From Streptomyces sp. S4.7 (GTDB lineage: Bacteria > Actinomycetota > Actinomycetes > Streptomycetales > Streptomycetaceae): DNA of 64,000 nt. Position 1 is the stretch's first letter; the number at the start of each line of letters is the position of its first letter. Below the pieces are notes generated by a model. The model had not been told where the DNA came from and searched no databases. It worked only from the letters and a program-made list of their open reading frames with translations. The translations under genes were made by a program, and so were the position numbers. The stretch covers positions 7,259,683-7,323,682 of the forward strand of contig NZ_CP048397.1 of the NCBI RefSeq assembly GCF_010384365.1, in the 5' to 3' direction. Shown here piece after piece: positions 8,016 to 17,055 of the stretch.

Positions 8016-11011
8016 TCAGTCGGACGTGACCGCCTCCCACAGCAGCTGGACCGGGTGCCACGCGTCGCGCGCGGTGCCGTGGAAGATCTGCTGGCGGCAG
8101 GACACCCCGGTTGCGACCACGACCGTCTCCGGCGGCTCCGCCTCGATCGCCGGGAAGAGCCGGTCCTCGCCGACCGTCATCGACACGTCGTAGTGCTCGG
8201 ACTCGAAGCCGAAGGACCCCGCCATCCCGCAGCACCCGGCGTCGAGTTCGACCACCGAGACGCCCGGGATACGGCTCAGCAGCGCGACCGTCGCGGCCGT
8301 GCCCACCTCCGCCTTCTGGTGGCAGTGGCCGTGGTAGACGAGCGTGCGCCCGGCGAGCCAGGAGTCCTCACGCGGTCGCAGCCGCCCGTCGTCGATCGCC
8401 TCGACGAGCAACTCCTCGACCTGGCGCACCCTCCCGGCGATGTCCTCGACCGCGGGGTCGTCCGGCAGCAGGGACAGATGCTCGTCCCGCAGGGTCATCA
8501 GACACGAGGGCTCGCAGCCCACGACCGGCGAGCCGGCCTCGGTCGATGCGCTCAGGGTGTCCGCGAGACGACGGGCCTTGTTCTTCGCGTCGTCCACCAG
8601 CCCCTTGGAGAGGCTGGACCGGCCGCAGCAGACACCGCTCTCCAGCCGGACGTCCCAACCGGCCCGCTCCAGCAGCCGGATGGCCGCCCGCCCGATGTCC
8701 GGCTCGGTGAACGTCGTGAAGGAGTCGGCGAGATAGGTGACGGTGCCCTGGGTGACCGCGTGGGTGGCGGGCTGACGGCGCCGGAACCAGCGCGACAGGT
8801 TGTGGCGTACGAAGACCGGCAGCGGTCGCGCCGGGGCGATGCCCACCGTACGGTCCATCAGCCGGCGCAACAGGGCGCTGCGCCCCGGCAGGTTGGACAG
8901 TGGCGCGGTCGCCGAGCCCAGCCGGTTCAGCAGCCGGATCGAACCGAAGACGCGGGAGCGCAGCGGCACCCCGTGGCTGTCGTGGCGGTGCGAGAGCGCC
9001 TCGCTCTTGAGGGTGGCCATGTCGACACCGAGCGGGCATTCGCTCTTGCACGCCTTGCACATCAGACACAGGTCGAGGACCTCGTGGAGACGTTCGTCCC
9101 CGAGCGCCGCGCGCGGGTCGGGTTCGGACAGGGCCTTGACGAGGGCGGCGGCCCGGCCCCGGGTGGAGTCCTCCTCCTTACGAGTGGCCATGTACGAGGG
9201 ACACATGGTGCCGCCGCCGGCCTTGCGGCACAGACCGATGTTCATGCAGCGGTCCGCCGCGGCGCGCATGGCACCGGTGCCGCCGTCCGCGCCGCCGCCC
9301 GCCCCGTGCGCCGCTCCCGCGCCGATGACCTCGAAGGAGAGCCGGGTCCGCAGCGGTTCCGCGGGCGCCAGCGCCGCGTCCCGCAGGTTCTCCGTCATCG
9401 GCCGCGCGTCCACGATCTTGCCGGGGTTGAGCACGTCGTGCGGGTCGAAGAGCCGCTTGACCTGGCGCATCGCCTCGTACAGCCGGTCACCGAAGATCTC
9501 CCGGTTGAACTCGCTGCGCGCCAGCCCGTCGCCGTGTTCGCTGGAGTTCACCCCGCCGTACTCGGCGACCAGATCCTTGATCTCGACGGCGACGCTGCGC
9601 ATCCTCACGACGTCCGCCGGGTCGGCGAGATCGAGATACGGCCGGATGTGCAGGCAGCCGACCGAGCAGTGGCCGTAGAAACCGGCCGTCATCCCGTGCC
9701 GGTCGAGGACTTCTTTGAACCTGCGGGTGTAGTCGGCGAGATGGACGGGGTCGACAGCGGTGTCCTCGACGAACGCCAGCGGGCGCCGGGTGCCCTCACT
9801 GGCCGCCATCAGCAGACCGAGACCGGCCTTGCGGACCTTCAACAGGGACGACTGCTGGGCCGGGGTGACCGCGCGCAGGGTGTGGTAGCCGTGTCCGTGC
9901 CGGGACCACAGCGTGGTGAGCCGCTTCAACTGCCCCAGCAGTTCGTCCTCGTCGTCACCGCTGAACGAGACGAAGAGAAGGGCCTCGGGCTCTCCGTTCA
10001 GCAGGTCGCCGAGCGCCGCATACTCGATCTTGCGGCGGGACAGGTCGAGGATCGTACGGTCCATCAGTTCCACGGCCGCCGGGTCGCAGGCCAGTGCGTC
10101 CTGTGTCGCGTCGATCGCTCCGGCCACCGAGCTGAAGTGGCCGACGGCGATCACCGTACGGCTCGGCTTGGGCACCAGATCGACCAGCGCGCTGGTGGCG
10201 ACGGCCAGTGTCCCCTCCGAACCCACGACGAATTCGGCCAGGTGTCGAAGCCGGTGTCCTCGCGCGCCAGCCGGTCCAGCCGGTAGCCGCAGGCCCGGCG
10301 CCAGTGGGCGGGGAAGCCCTCGGCGATGGCGGTCGCGTTGGCCCGTACGATCTCCGGCAGTTCGCGGTAGAGCGCGCCCTCCAGTGTGGACCGGGTGGCC
10401 CGCAGGGCGCGTTCGGCCTCGTCGGCACGGTCCAGCCGGACCCTGCTCCCGTCCGAGAGCACCACGTCGAGTTCGCGGACGTGGTCGATGGTCATGCCGT
10501 GGCGCACCGATCCGCTGCCGGCCGAGTTGTTGCCGATCATCCCGCCGATGGTGGCCCGGTTGCTGGTCGAGGTGTCCGGTCCGAACATCAACCCCCAGGG
10601 GCTCGCCGCCCGGTTGAGCTGGTCCTGGACGACTCCGGACTCGACCAGCGCCGTACCGCTGCCGGCGTCCAGCTCCACGATGCGGTTCATGTGCCGGGAC
10701 AGGTCGAGGACGAGGCCGGGGCCGACGGTCTGGCCGGCCAGACTTGTTCCGGCGCCGCGCGGCACCACGGACACCCCGCGGGCCGCGGCGGCGGCGACCG
10801 CCGCGGCGACGTCGTCGGCGTGCCGGGGGAATGCCACCCCGAGCGGGGTGATCGCGTACATGCTGGCGTCCCGGGCGAACAACTGCCGTGTGTAGTCGTC
10901 GAACCGGACCTCTCCGTCGAGATCCCTGACCAGGTCCCGCCGGAGATCGCGGGCCGCCTCCCGGTCCTCCGCGCTGTCGTGGGTGGGGCGTTCGCCCCCG
11001 GTGACGGTCAT
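8016..11011 (-). pseudogene. FAD-linked oxidase/Fe-S (CCG) dehydrogenase, frameshifted; D-lactate/glycolate-type
   Basis: One gene read in two frames. From the ATG at 11011 (GGAGG 9 bases upstream) the N-terminal part carries the FAD_binding_4 signature VVPRGAGTSLAGQ and GGMIGNNSAGSGSVRHG. After DTGFD the frame breaks at about 10240-10246 and resumes with LAEFVVGSEGTLAV, then the FAD-oxidase C-terminal domain, a [4Fe-4S] module (CMNIGLCRK..., CLMCKACKSECPLG) and two CCG domains (e.g. VCCGRSSLSKG, GCCGMAGSFG). Restoring one base, for example C in an ACC-TGG context, repairs a ~999-codon gene. The family oxidises 2-hydroxy acids such as D-lactate, glycolate or D-2-hydroxyglutarate. The glyoxylate-type aminotransferase next door favours glycolate-like substrates. 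Confidence 0.88.
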
Positions 11012-11039
11012 GCTCGGCAACCTCCTCGGTGTTACGTGT

Positions 11040-12206
11040 TCACTCCGCGCCCAGGACGTCCAGCGCCGCTGTCAGCCCGCCGGGATCCACGCGTACGCCC
11101 GCGAGTCGAAGGCCCATCTGCACCCCGGCGAGGGTGCCCGCGAGCGTCAGGTCGTTGAAGTGCCCGAGGTGGCCGATCCGGAAGATCCGCCCCGCGAGCC
11201 TGCCGAGTCCGGCGCCCAGGGACATGTCGAACCGGTCGAGGATGATCTGCCGGACCTTGTCGGCGTCCACACCCTCGGGCACGAGGACCGCGGTGAGCGC
11301 CGACGAGTGCTCTCTTTCGTCGGCGCACAGCACCTCAAGTCCCCAGCCGCGCACGGCTGTTCGGGTGGCGGCGGCGTGCCGGTCGTGCCGCGCGAACACC
11401 GCGGGCAGTCCCTCCGCCTCAAGCATCCGCAGCGCCTCGTCGAGCCCGTAGAGGAGGTTGGTCGCGGGGGTGTACGGGAAAAATCCGCGGCTGTTGGCCT
11501 CGATGACCGGCCCCCAGTCCCAGTACGAGGCGCGCAGCCCCGATGTGCGCGAGGCGGCGAGGGCCTTTTCGCTGACCGCGTTGAAGCTCAGGCCCGGTGG
11601 CAGCATCAGCCCCTTCTGGGAGCCGGCCACCGTGACGTCGACGCCCCATTCGTCGTGCCGGTAGTCGATCGAGCCGAGCGAGGAGATGGTGTCGACGAGG
11701 AGCAGAGCCGGATGTCCCGTCGCGTCCATCGCCCGCCTGATCCCGGCGATCCGGCTGGTCACGCCGGTAGACGTCTCGTTGTGCACGACGCAGACGGCTC
11801 TGACCGTACGGCCGGTGTCGGCCGCCAGGCGTTCGGCGACGGCCTGCGGGTCGGCGCCGTGCCGCCAGTCTCCGGGGACGAAGTCGACGCGCAGGCCGAG
11901 TTCGGTGGCCATGCGCTGCCAGAGGGTGGCGAAGTGGCCGGTCTCCACGTGCAGGACCCGGTCACCGGCGCTGAGGGTGTTGACGAGTGCGGCCTCCCAG
12001 GCGCCGGTGCCGGAGCCGGGGAAGACCACGACGGGTCCGGTGGTGCCGAAGACCGGTCCGAGGCGGGCGAGCAAGTCCGCGGTGAACGCGGCGAATTCGG
12101 GACCTCGATGGTCCGTCGTCGGCGCCGACATGGCGCGCAGTACCTGGTCGGGGACGTTGGTGGGGCCCGGGATCTGCAAGAAGTGCCGCCCGGTGCGAGT
12201 GGTCAC
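11040..12206 (-). CDS. PLP-dependent aminotransferase, alanine/serine-glyoxylate type
   Basis: 388 residues, class V fold. N-terminal HFLQIPGPTNVPDQVLRAM and the FPGSGTGAWEAALVNTL loop are typical of serine/alanine-glyoxylate aminotransferases. The PLP lysine is in VAGSQKGLMLPPGLSF, and VDTISSLGSID carries the cofactor-binding Asp. The enzyme would convert glyoxylate to glycine using Ala or Ser. The GTG at 12206 has AGGGGG about 9 bases upstream. It lies 28 bases upstream of the hydroxy-acid dehydrogenase on the same strand, so the pair could oxidise a 2-hydroxy acid and transaminate the product. A perfect palindrome (12229-12247) separates it from divergent iclR. Confidence 0.9.
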   Translation of the reverse strand: MTTRTGRHFLQIPGPTNVPDQVLRAMSAPTTDHRGPEFAAFTADLLARLGPVFGTTGPVVVFPGSGTGAWEAALVNTLSAGDRVLHVETGHFATLWQRMATELGLRVDFVPGDWRHGADPQAVAERLAADTGRTVRAVCVVHNETSTGVTSRIAGIRRAMDATGHPALLLVDTISSLGSIDYRHDEWGVDVTVAGSQKGLMLPPGLSFNAVSEKALAASRTSGLRASYWDWGPVIEANSRGFFPYTPATNLLYGLDEALRMLEAEGLPAVFARHDRHAAATRTAVRGWGLEVLCADEREHSSALTAVLVPEGVDADKVRQIILDRFDMSLGAGLGRLAGRIFRIGHLGHFNDLTLAGTLAGVQMGLRLAGVRVDPGGLTAALDVLGAE

Positions 12207-12228
12207 GGTGGCCAACCCCCTTGGAATC

Positions 12229-12247
12229 TGTGCCACAGTGTGGCACA
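12229..12247. promoter_or_regulatory. Perfect 9-bp inverted repeat, likely IclR-family operator
   Basis: TGTGCCACAGTGTGGCACA is a perfect inverted repeat (TGTGCCACA-G-TGTGGCACA). It lies 22 bp before the aminotransferase start and 55 bp before the IclR-family regulator start, in the only gap between these divergent genes. Position and symmetry make it the natural operator for the adjacent regulator; binding is inferred. Confidence 0.75.
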
Positions 12248-12302
12248 ATGTATCGCCTGATAGCACACGGACTATAAGAGCCGACCACTCGGGAGTCAAC
12301 GG

Positions 12303-13055
12303 ATGCAGAGCGTTCTCAACGCGCTTCGGGTGCTGGAAGAGGTTGCCGCGCGTCAGCCGGTGGGTGTCGCCGACCTCGCCCGCGCCCTTGATCTGCCCAA
12401 GAGTTCGGCCCAGCGGGCGCTGCGCACGCTGGACACCGCGGGCTGGATCCGCCCGGCCGGCGGTGAGGTCACCCGCTGGGTCCTGACCACCAAGGCGCTC
12501 CAGGTCGGCCGCCGCGCCACGGGGGAATTGAGCCTGCGCGACGTGGCCGTACCGCTCATGGAGGACCTGCGCAGACGCACCGACGAGACGGTTCATCTGA
12601 CCGTCCCGGACGGCGACCAGGTGGTGCTGATCGAGCGCCTGGAGACCTCGAAGGCGGTACGGATCATCCTGGCCCTGGGTATTCGTCTGCCCATCCACGC
12701 CTCGGCGAACGGCAAGGCCGTGCTCGCCTCCAGTCCGCCGGAGGTGATCGAGCGTCAACTCGCCGGAGGGCTGGAGGAGTTCACCGACGCGACCGTCACC
12801 GACCGGGACGCGCTGCGCGCCGAGCTGGCGCGGATCCGTGAGCGCGGGTACGCCACCAACACCGGGGAATGGCGCTCCGACGTCTCCGCCGTCGCGGCCC
12901 CGGTCCTGGGCGAGTCCGGTACGCCGGTCGCGAGCATCAGCGTCAACATGCCGACCAGCCGGATGACCCCGGAGTCGACCGCCGCGCACGGAGCGCTGGT
13001 GAGCGAGACGGCGCGGCAGGTCAGCGTGGCCCTGGGTCACTCGCGCGAGAGATGA
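12303..13055 (+). CDS. IclR family transcriptional regulator
   Basis: 250 residues. The N-terminal winged helix begins MQSVLNALRVLEEVAARQP, with LARALDLPKSSAQRALRTLD as the helix-turn-helix (~25-45). The C-terminal IclR effector domain contains RLPIHASANGKAVLAS and an ERGYATNTGEWRSDVSAVAAPV segment, the usual ligand-pocket stretch. GGGAG precedes the ATG. It is divergent from the aminotransferase/dehydrogenase genes and upstream of the MatC-like permease. The effector is probably a small acid of that pathway such as glyoxylate or a related hydroxy acid, by analogy with other IclR members. Confidence 0.93.
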   Translation: MQSVLNALRVLEEVAARQPVGVADLARALDLPKSSAQRALRTLDTAGWIRPAGGEVTRWVLTTKALQVGRRATGELSLRDVAVPLMEDLRRRTDETVHLTVPDGDQVVLIERLETSKAVRIILALGIRLPIHASANGKAVLASSPPEVIERQLAGGLEEFTDATVTDRDALRAELARIRERGYATNTGEWRSDVSAVAAPVLGESGTPVASISVNMPTSRMTPESTAAHGALVSETARQVSVALGHSRER

Positions 13056-13430
13056 ACGGGCCCGTCCGGCAGCGGATTTGAGTGACCCGAGACGGTCCGC
13101 GCGACGAGGGCCGGGCCGTCTCGTCCCCGCCGTACGGTGAGGGCGCCGGGCAGCCGCACCGCCGCGGCGTCCGTCGAGAAGGATTCCGGCAGGACCCTTG
13201 ACGCCGCCGGAAAAGCTCTTCAATACTCCCGACTGCGGAAATCGATTTCCGTCTGGCGGAATGACTCACCCATCCCTGGGCTTCTCCGGGACCCGGTCCG
13301 GGATCTGGGCGGAACGTTCGCGCGCCGCCTCACATTCCGGCATCTCCGGTGCCGCGCGCACCTCCCGTGACGCGCCGACGCGCCCTGATGCAACGCGACA
13401 TGCCCTTCGGCCGACGGCAAGGGAGCCCTC
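13056..13430 (+). promoter_or_regulatory. Gene-free gap with possible terminator, promoter and 16-bp palindrome before the permease
   Basis: No gene is seen in this 375-bp gap. CGAGACGG (13088-13095) can pair with CCGTCTCG (13116-13123), a possible iclR terminator. TTGACG at 13198-13203 followed after 17 bases by CAATAC resembles a promoter. Just downstream, CGGAAATCGATTTCCG (13236-13251) is a perfect palindrome, close to the classical IclR box pattern T-G-G-A-A-A-T-N-A-T-T-T-C-C-A. It could let a regulator of that type repress the MatC-like permease at 13431. Confidence 0.6.
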
Positions 13431-14728
13431 GTGTCAGATCAAGTCATCTCCATCATCGCCCTGGTACTGATCTTCGCCATCGCGACCTTCTCCTCGGTTC
13501 ACCTCGGAGTCCTCGCCATCGTGGCGGCGTTCGTCGTCGGCTCCACTGTGGTGGACGAGTCCACGGACGACATCTTCTCCGGCTTCCCCGGCGATCTGTT
13601 CGTCGTACTGGTCGGCGTGACCCTGCTGTTCGGGATCGCGAAGAGCAACGGCACCGTCGACTGGCTCGTCAACGCGGCGGTGAAGGCGGTACGCGGCCGG
13701 ATCGCGCTCATTCCCTGGGTCATGTTCCTGGTCACCGCGGTCCTCACGGCGGTCGGCGCGGTCACGCCGGCGGCGGTCGGGATCGTGGCTCCCATCGGGC
13801 TCGGCCTCGCCGCGTCGTACGGCATCAGACCCGTGCTCATGGGGCTGTTCATCGCCAACGGGGCCAGCGCCGGAGGCTTCTCGCCGATCGGTGTGTTCGG
13901 CAGCATCACCAACAACGTGGTCGAGCGCAACGATCTCCCCGGCGACCCCGCGCTGCTGTTCACCGCGTCGTTCCTCTTCAACGTCGGCCTGTGCGTCATC
14001 ATCTTCCTGATCTTCGGCGGCCGGAAGTTGCTCGGGCGAATCGCGACGGCCGGTGGTGGCGGCGCCGGTGACGGTGCGGGTGAGGGGCGCGGCGCGGCCG
14101 AAGGGACCACCACCTCGCCGGAACCCCCGAGCCTCGACCTCCCGCGCGCGCTGACCCTCCTCGGGCTCCTCAGCCTGGTCGCCGGCGCGCTCTTCTTCGA
14201 CCTGGACGTGGGCCTGATGGCGCTCACCATCGCGGTCGTCCTGTCCCTGGCCGCCCCGGAGTCGGCCAAGGGCGCCGTGGACCGCTGCGCGTGGTCCACC
14301 GTGCTGCTGGTCTGCGGCATCGTCACCTATGTCGGCCAGATGGAACGCATGGGCACCATCGACTATCTCGGCGAACGGGTCGCGGACATCGAGGCCCCGC
14401 TCCTCGGCGCCTCCTGATCTGTCTGATCGGCGCCGTGGTGTCGGCCTTCGCCTCGACCACCGGCATGCTCGGTGCCCTGATCCCCCTGGCTGTACCGTTC
14501 CTGCTCACCGGCCAGGTGGGAGCCGTGGGGCTCATCACCGCTCTGGCCATATCCGCGTCGGTGGTGGACGCGTCGCCCTTCTCCACCAGCGGCGCGCTGG
14601 TCACCGCGAACACCCCCGCCGATCAGCGCGACCTGGTCTTCCGCCGTCTCATGACCTGGGGCCTCGGGATCGCGCTGGCCGGGCCCCTGGTGACCTGGTG
14701 CCTGTTCGTCGTCCCCGGCTCGCTCTGA
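13431..14728 (+). pseudogene. MatC-like dicarboxylate/SLC13-type permease, frameshifted
   Basis: Hydrophobic carrier with about 11 membrane segments. The first frame covers ~328 residues from the GTG at 13431, including NGTVDWLVNAAVKAVRG and PIGVFGSITNNVVERNDLPG, typical of the MatC N-terminal domain, and a low-complexity Gly/Ala loop. It then hits TGA at 14415. The other frame continues without loss as LLICLIGAVVSAFASTTGML and ASPFSTSGALVTANTPADQR to 14728. Adding one base after 14410 (GGC GC[C] CTC CTG) restores a ~433-codon gene. Probable role: uptake of a C3-C4 carboxylate for the neighbouring hydroxy-acid pathway. Whether the indel is real is uncertain. Confidence 0.82.
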
Positions 14729-14744
14729 GGCCGGGCGCCTGACA

Positions 14745-14806
14745 GGCCGGTGGCCGGGCTCCCGCAGACGGCCACCGGCCCCTCGCGGATCACCACGAGG
14801 GGCCGG
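14745..14806. terminator. Two overlapping, mutually exclusive hairpins between convergent genes
   Basis: GGCCGGTGGCCG (14745-14756) pairs perfectly with CGGCCACCGGCC (14769-14780). CCGGCCCCTCG (14775-14785) pairs perfectly with CGAGGGGCCGG (14796-14806). The hairpins share 14775-14780, so only one forms at a time. They sit between the 3' ends of the permease (+) and the small secreted protein (-), so a bidirectional terminator is the simplest reading. Confidence 0.75.
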
Positions 14807-14821
14807 CGACGGCGAGAAGTC

Positions 14822-15010
14822 CTAGAACTGGTTGCCGAAGACGATGATGGTGTTGAAGCTGTCCTCGATCCACGCGGTGACGATCTCGCTGTTCACGATG
14901 TTGGTGCCGTCGTGCTCCCCGCCCCGCTCGCCGGCTGTGGCAGCGCTCGCGCTGCCGAGGAGGGTGAGGGCGGCGAGGGCGGTGGCGGCGACTGTCGTAC
15001 GGAGACGCAT
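14822..15010 (-). CDS. Small secreted protein, function unknown
   Basis: 62 residues. A signal peptide is obvious: MRLRTT, then a hydrophobic stretch VAATALAALTLLGSASAATA with likely cleavage after ATA (about residue 26). The mature ~36 residues start GERGGEHDGTNIVNSEIV and end NTIIVFGNQF, with no cysteine. AAGGGAAA precedes the ATG at 15010. I do not recognise a family. The short, aromatic and beta-branched mature chain could be a surface-active or self-associating peptide, but that is a guess. It is convergent with the permease and divergent from the TetR gene at 15146. Confidence 0.7.
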   Translation of the reverse strand: MRLRTTVAATALAALTLLGSASAATAGERGGEHDGTNIVNSEIVTAWIEDSFNTIIVFGNQF

Positions 15011-15145
15011 GGGTTTCCCTTTCCACGGGAGTATTTCGGACTCTGCGTCTATACACAGCGGGCGCCTGGCGATAACCGGGTGGCGGGGGAGACCACTCCG
15101 TTGCCGGGTGGCGAGCGGCCGAATGCACCAGCGGCGCCCGGGTCG

Positions 15146-15829
15146 GTGCTGGGTCAGTCGCTCGCATCAGAAGGTGGGGCGGGGTTCACTCACCACGGTC
15201 GTGGGGAACGGGCCGACGCGGCACGAGAGTTGATCCTCGTCACCGCGGAGCGGCTGTTCGCCGAACACGGAGTGTTCGCGGTCTCCAACCGCCAGGTCAG
15301 CGAAGCGGCCGGGCCGGGCAACAACGCAGCGGTCGGCTACCACGTCGGTACGAAGACGGACCTCGTGCGGGCCATCGTCCGCAAGCACGCGCCGCCGGTC
15401 GAACAGCTCAGGCCGCGCATGGTGGCCGACGCCGGCGATTCCTCGGACGTACGGACTGGGTGGTCCGTTCCGGTGCGCCCGATCACCGATCACCTCGCCG
15501 AGCTGGGCAGCCCCACGTGGTACGCCCGGTTCGCCGCACAGGTCATGACCGACCCGGCCCTGCGCGAGATCGTGGTCACCTACTGGCTCGACGCGTCCTC
15601 ACCGCACCGGATCATCCAGGGGCTCGACGGGTGCCTGCCGGATCTGCCCGCCGAAGTACGGGCGGAGCGTGGTGACATGGCCCGTCGGCTGACGGTGCAC
15701 CTGTGCGCCGAACGGGAACGGGCGCTCGCGCTCGGCGCCGCCACGCCGCGCTCCAGCAGGCCCGACGCCGGAACGGGCCTGATCGACGCGATCGTCGGGC
15801 TGTGGCTGGCCCCCGTCACCCGTCCCTGA
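15146..15829 (+). CDS. TetR/AcrR family transcriptional regulator
   Basis: About 227 residues. The helix-turn-helix is within ELILVTAERLFAEHGVFAVS and NRQVSEAAGPGNNAAVGYHV, followed by GTKTDLVRAIVRKH, a pattern of the TetR subgroup with Y-H-x-G/F-x-x-K at helix 4. The C-terminal domain holds YWLDASSPHRIIQGLD and ends APVTRP. The start is uncertain: GTG at 15146 is the nearest in-frame start but has no clear ribosome site, and further in-frame GTGs lie upstream. Divergent from the small secreted protein gene, which it may control. Confidence 0.8.
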   Translation: MLGQSLASEGGAGFTHHGRGERADAARELILVTAERLFAEHGVFAVSNRQVSEAAGPGNNAAVGYHVGTKTDLVRAIVRKHAPPVEQLRPRMVADAGDSSDVRTGWSVPVRPITDHLAELGSPTWYARFAAQVMTDPALREIVVTYWLDASSPHRIIQGLDGCLPDLPAEVRAERGDMARRLTVHLCAERERALALGAATPRSSRPDAGTGLIDAIVGLWLAPVTRP

Positions 15830-16093
15830 TCACGACCGTCCCGATCGCCACGCACATCCGATCGGCACTCCCGCTTGATCACCACCCTTACCCGAGGGCC
15901 TCGGTTGACGACTCTCCGTAAGTACTGCTCCGCGTGCCGTGAAAGCGGGTCGGCGTAGCCGCGTGGTACCGGTCCGTGACCGTTCACCCGAACGGACCAG
16001 TCCGGGTGGTCGTGGGGGCAGAGACGGCGGATTGTCGGCCCCATGCCGGAGTGGTCCGGAGAGCGGGTCACACACTCGGCCGAGGAGGCTTTC

Positions 16094-16537
16094 ATGGCTC
16101 AGACCGCGTCCCCTTCGGGGGCACATCACACACCGTCCCGAGGCGGGCACGGTAGCCACACATGGGCGACCGGCGGGGCGATGTTCGCGGGGGTGCTGCT
16201 GTTCGTGGACGGCGTCATGGCGGTTCTGAACGGTGTCGTCAGCATCGCGCGGGACAACGTGTACACGCTCAACGGCAGCTACACCTACCAGTTCACCCTG
16301 ACCTCGTGGGGCTGGATCCATCTGGTGGTGGGCGCGCTCCTCGTCCTCACCGGGCTGGGCATCATGAGCGGGGCGCCCTGGGCGCGGGTGATCGGGGTGG
16401 GCATGGCTTCCGTGAGCATCGTCGCGAACTTCATGTGGCTGCCCTACCAGCCCGTCTGGGCGGTGATCGCCATCGCGATCGGCGTCTTCGTGATCTGGTC
16501 CCTGCTGACCGACCGCAGCAGGACGTTCGCTCGGTAG
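16094..16537 (+). CDS. DUF7144 family four-helix membrane protein
   Basis: 147 residues with four membrane segments: ~30-52 (GAMFAGVLLFVDGVMAVLNG), ~75-97 (WGWIHLVVGALLVLTGLGIM), ~103-120 and ~124-140. YTYQFTLTSWGWIHLVVG and IVANFMWLPYQPVWAVI are the signatures of the DUF7144 family common in streptomycetes. The function is unknown; it is likely an integral membrane protein. GAGGAGG sits 8 bases before the ATG at 16094. An upstream 264-bp gap after the TetR gene holds its promoter. Confidence 0.87.
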   Translation: MAQTASPSGAHHTPSRGGHGSHTWATGGAMFAGVLLFVDGVMAVLNGVVSIARDNVYTLNGSYTYQFTLTSWGWIHLVVGALLVLTGLGIMSGAPWARVIGVGMASVSIVANFMWLPYQPVWAVIAIAIGVFVIWSLLTDRSRTFAR

Positions 16538-16592
16538 GCCCCCCGCGCCGAGCCGTCGGGCCCGCCCGGCCGCCTCGCCGTCCCGCCGCCGG

Positions 16593-16997
16593 TCAGGTGC
16601 GCGGGCGGCGGGCCTGGTCGGCGCGCTCGGCGTTCTTCTCCTTGATGCGTGCCGCTTCCTTGCGGACCTCGGCCTGGGTCGCGCGCTCGCGCCGCAGCCA
16701 CGCGGGAAGCTCCTCCTTGAGCGCGTCGATCTGCTCCGTCGTGAGGGCCTCGGTGACGCCGCCGCGGGCGAGACCGGCGATGGAGACACCCAGCTTGGCC
16801 GCGACCACCGGCCGCGGATGCGGGCCTTCGCGCCGCAGCTCCAGCAGCCACTGGGGCGGATCGGCCTGGAGAGCGTTCAACTCGCCGCGCGAGACGACGC
16901 CTTCCTGGAAATCGGCGGGGGTGGCCTCGAGGTACACACCCAGTTTCTTCGCCGCCGTGGCGGGCTTCATGGTCTGGGTGGTCTGGTGCGACGTCAT
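16593..16997 (-). CDS. DUF5997 family protein
   Basis: 134 residues, basic and helical: MTSHQTTQTMKPATAAKKLG, then VYLEATPADFQEGVVSRGEL, PPQWLLELRREGPHPRPVVA and a charged C-terminus rich in Arg/Lys/Glu. It matches the DUF5997 family of actinobacteria. No membrane segment or catalytic motif is seen. The ATG at 16997 was chosen because upstream in-frame sequence reads through the divergent gene. It is divergent, 58 bp apart, from the LysR-type substrate-binding protein; this pairing is conserved in streptomycetes, so the two may act together. Confidence 0.85.
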   Translation of the reverse strand: MTSHQTTQTMKPATAAKKLGVYLEATPADFQEGVVSRGELNALQADPPQWLLELRREGPHPRPVVAAKLGVSIAGLARGGVTEALTTEQIDALKEELPAWLRRERATQAEVRKEAARIKEKNAERADQARRPRT

Positions 16998-17055
16998 AGT
17001 GCCAAGAGTATCGAGCCGGTGCGGGGCTCCCGACCACGGCCGGTAGCCTGGCGGC

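Noticed and set aside
8055..10286. Long plus-strand open frame (743 codons) opposite the dehydrogenase
   Set aside because: High-GC shadow of the real minus-strand gene; no domain, no ribosome site, and the real strand shows FAD and Fe-S motifs.
12207..13223. N-terminal extension of the aminotransferase frame to 13223
   Set aside because: Runs antisense through iclR; the real start is the GTG at 12206 with ribosome site.
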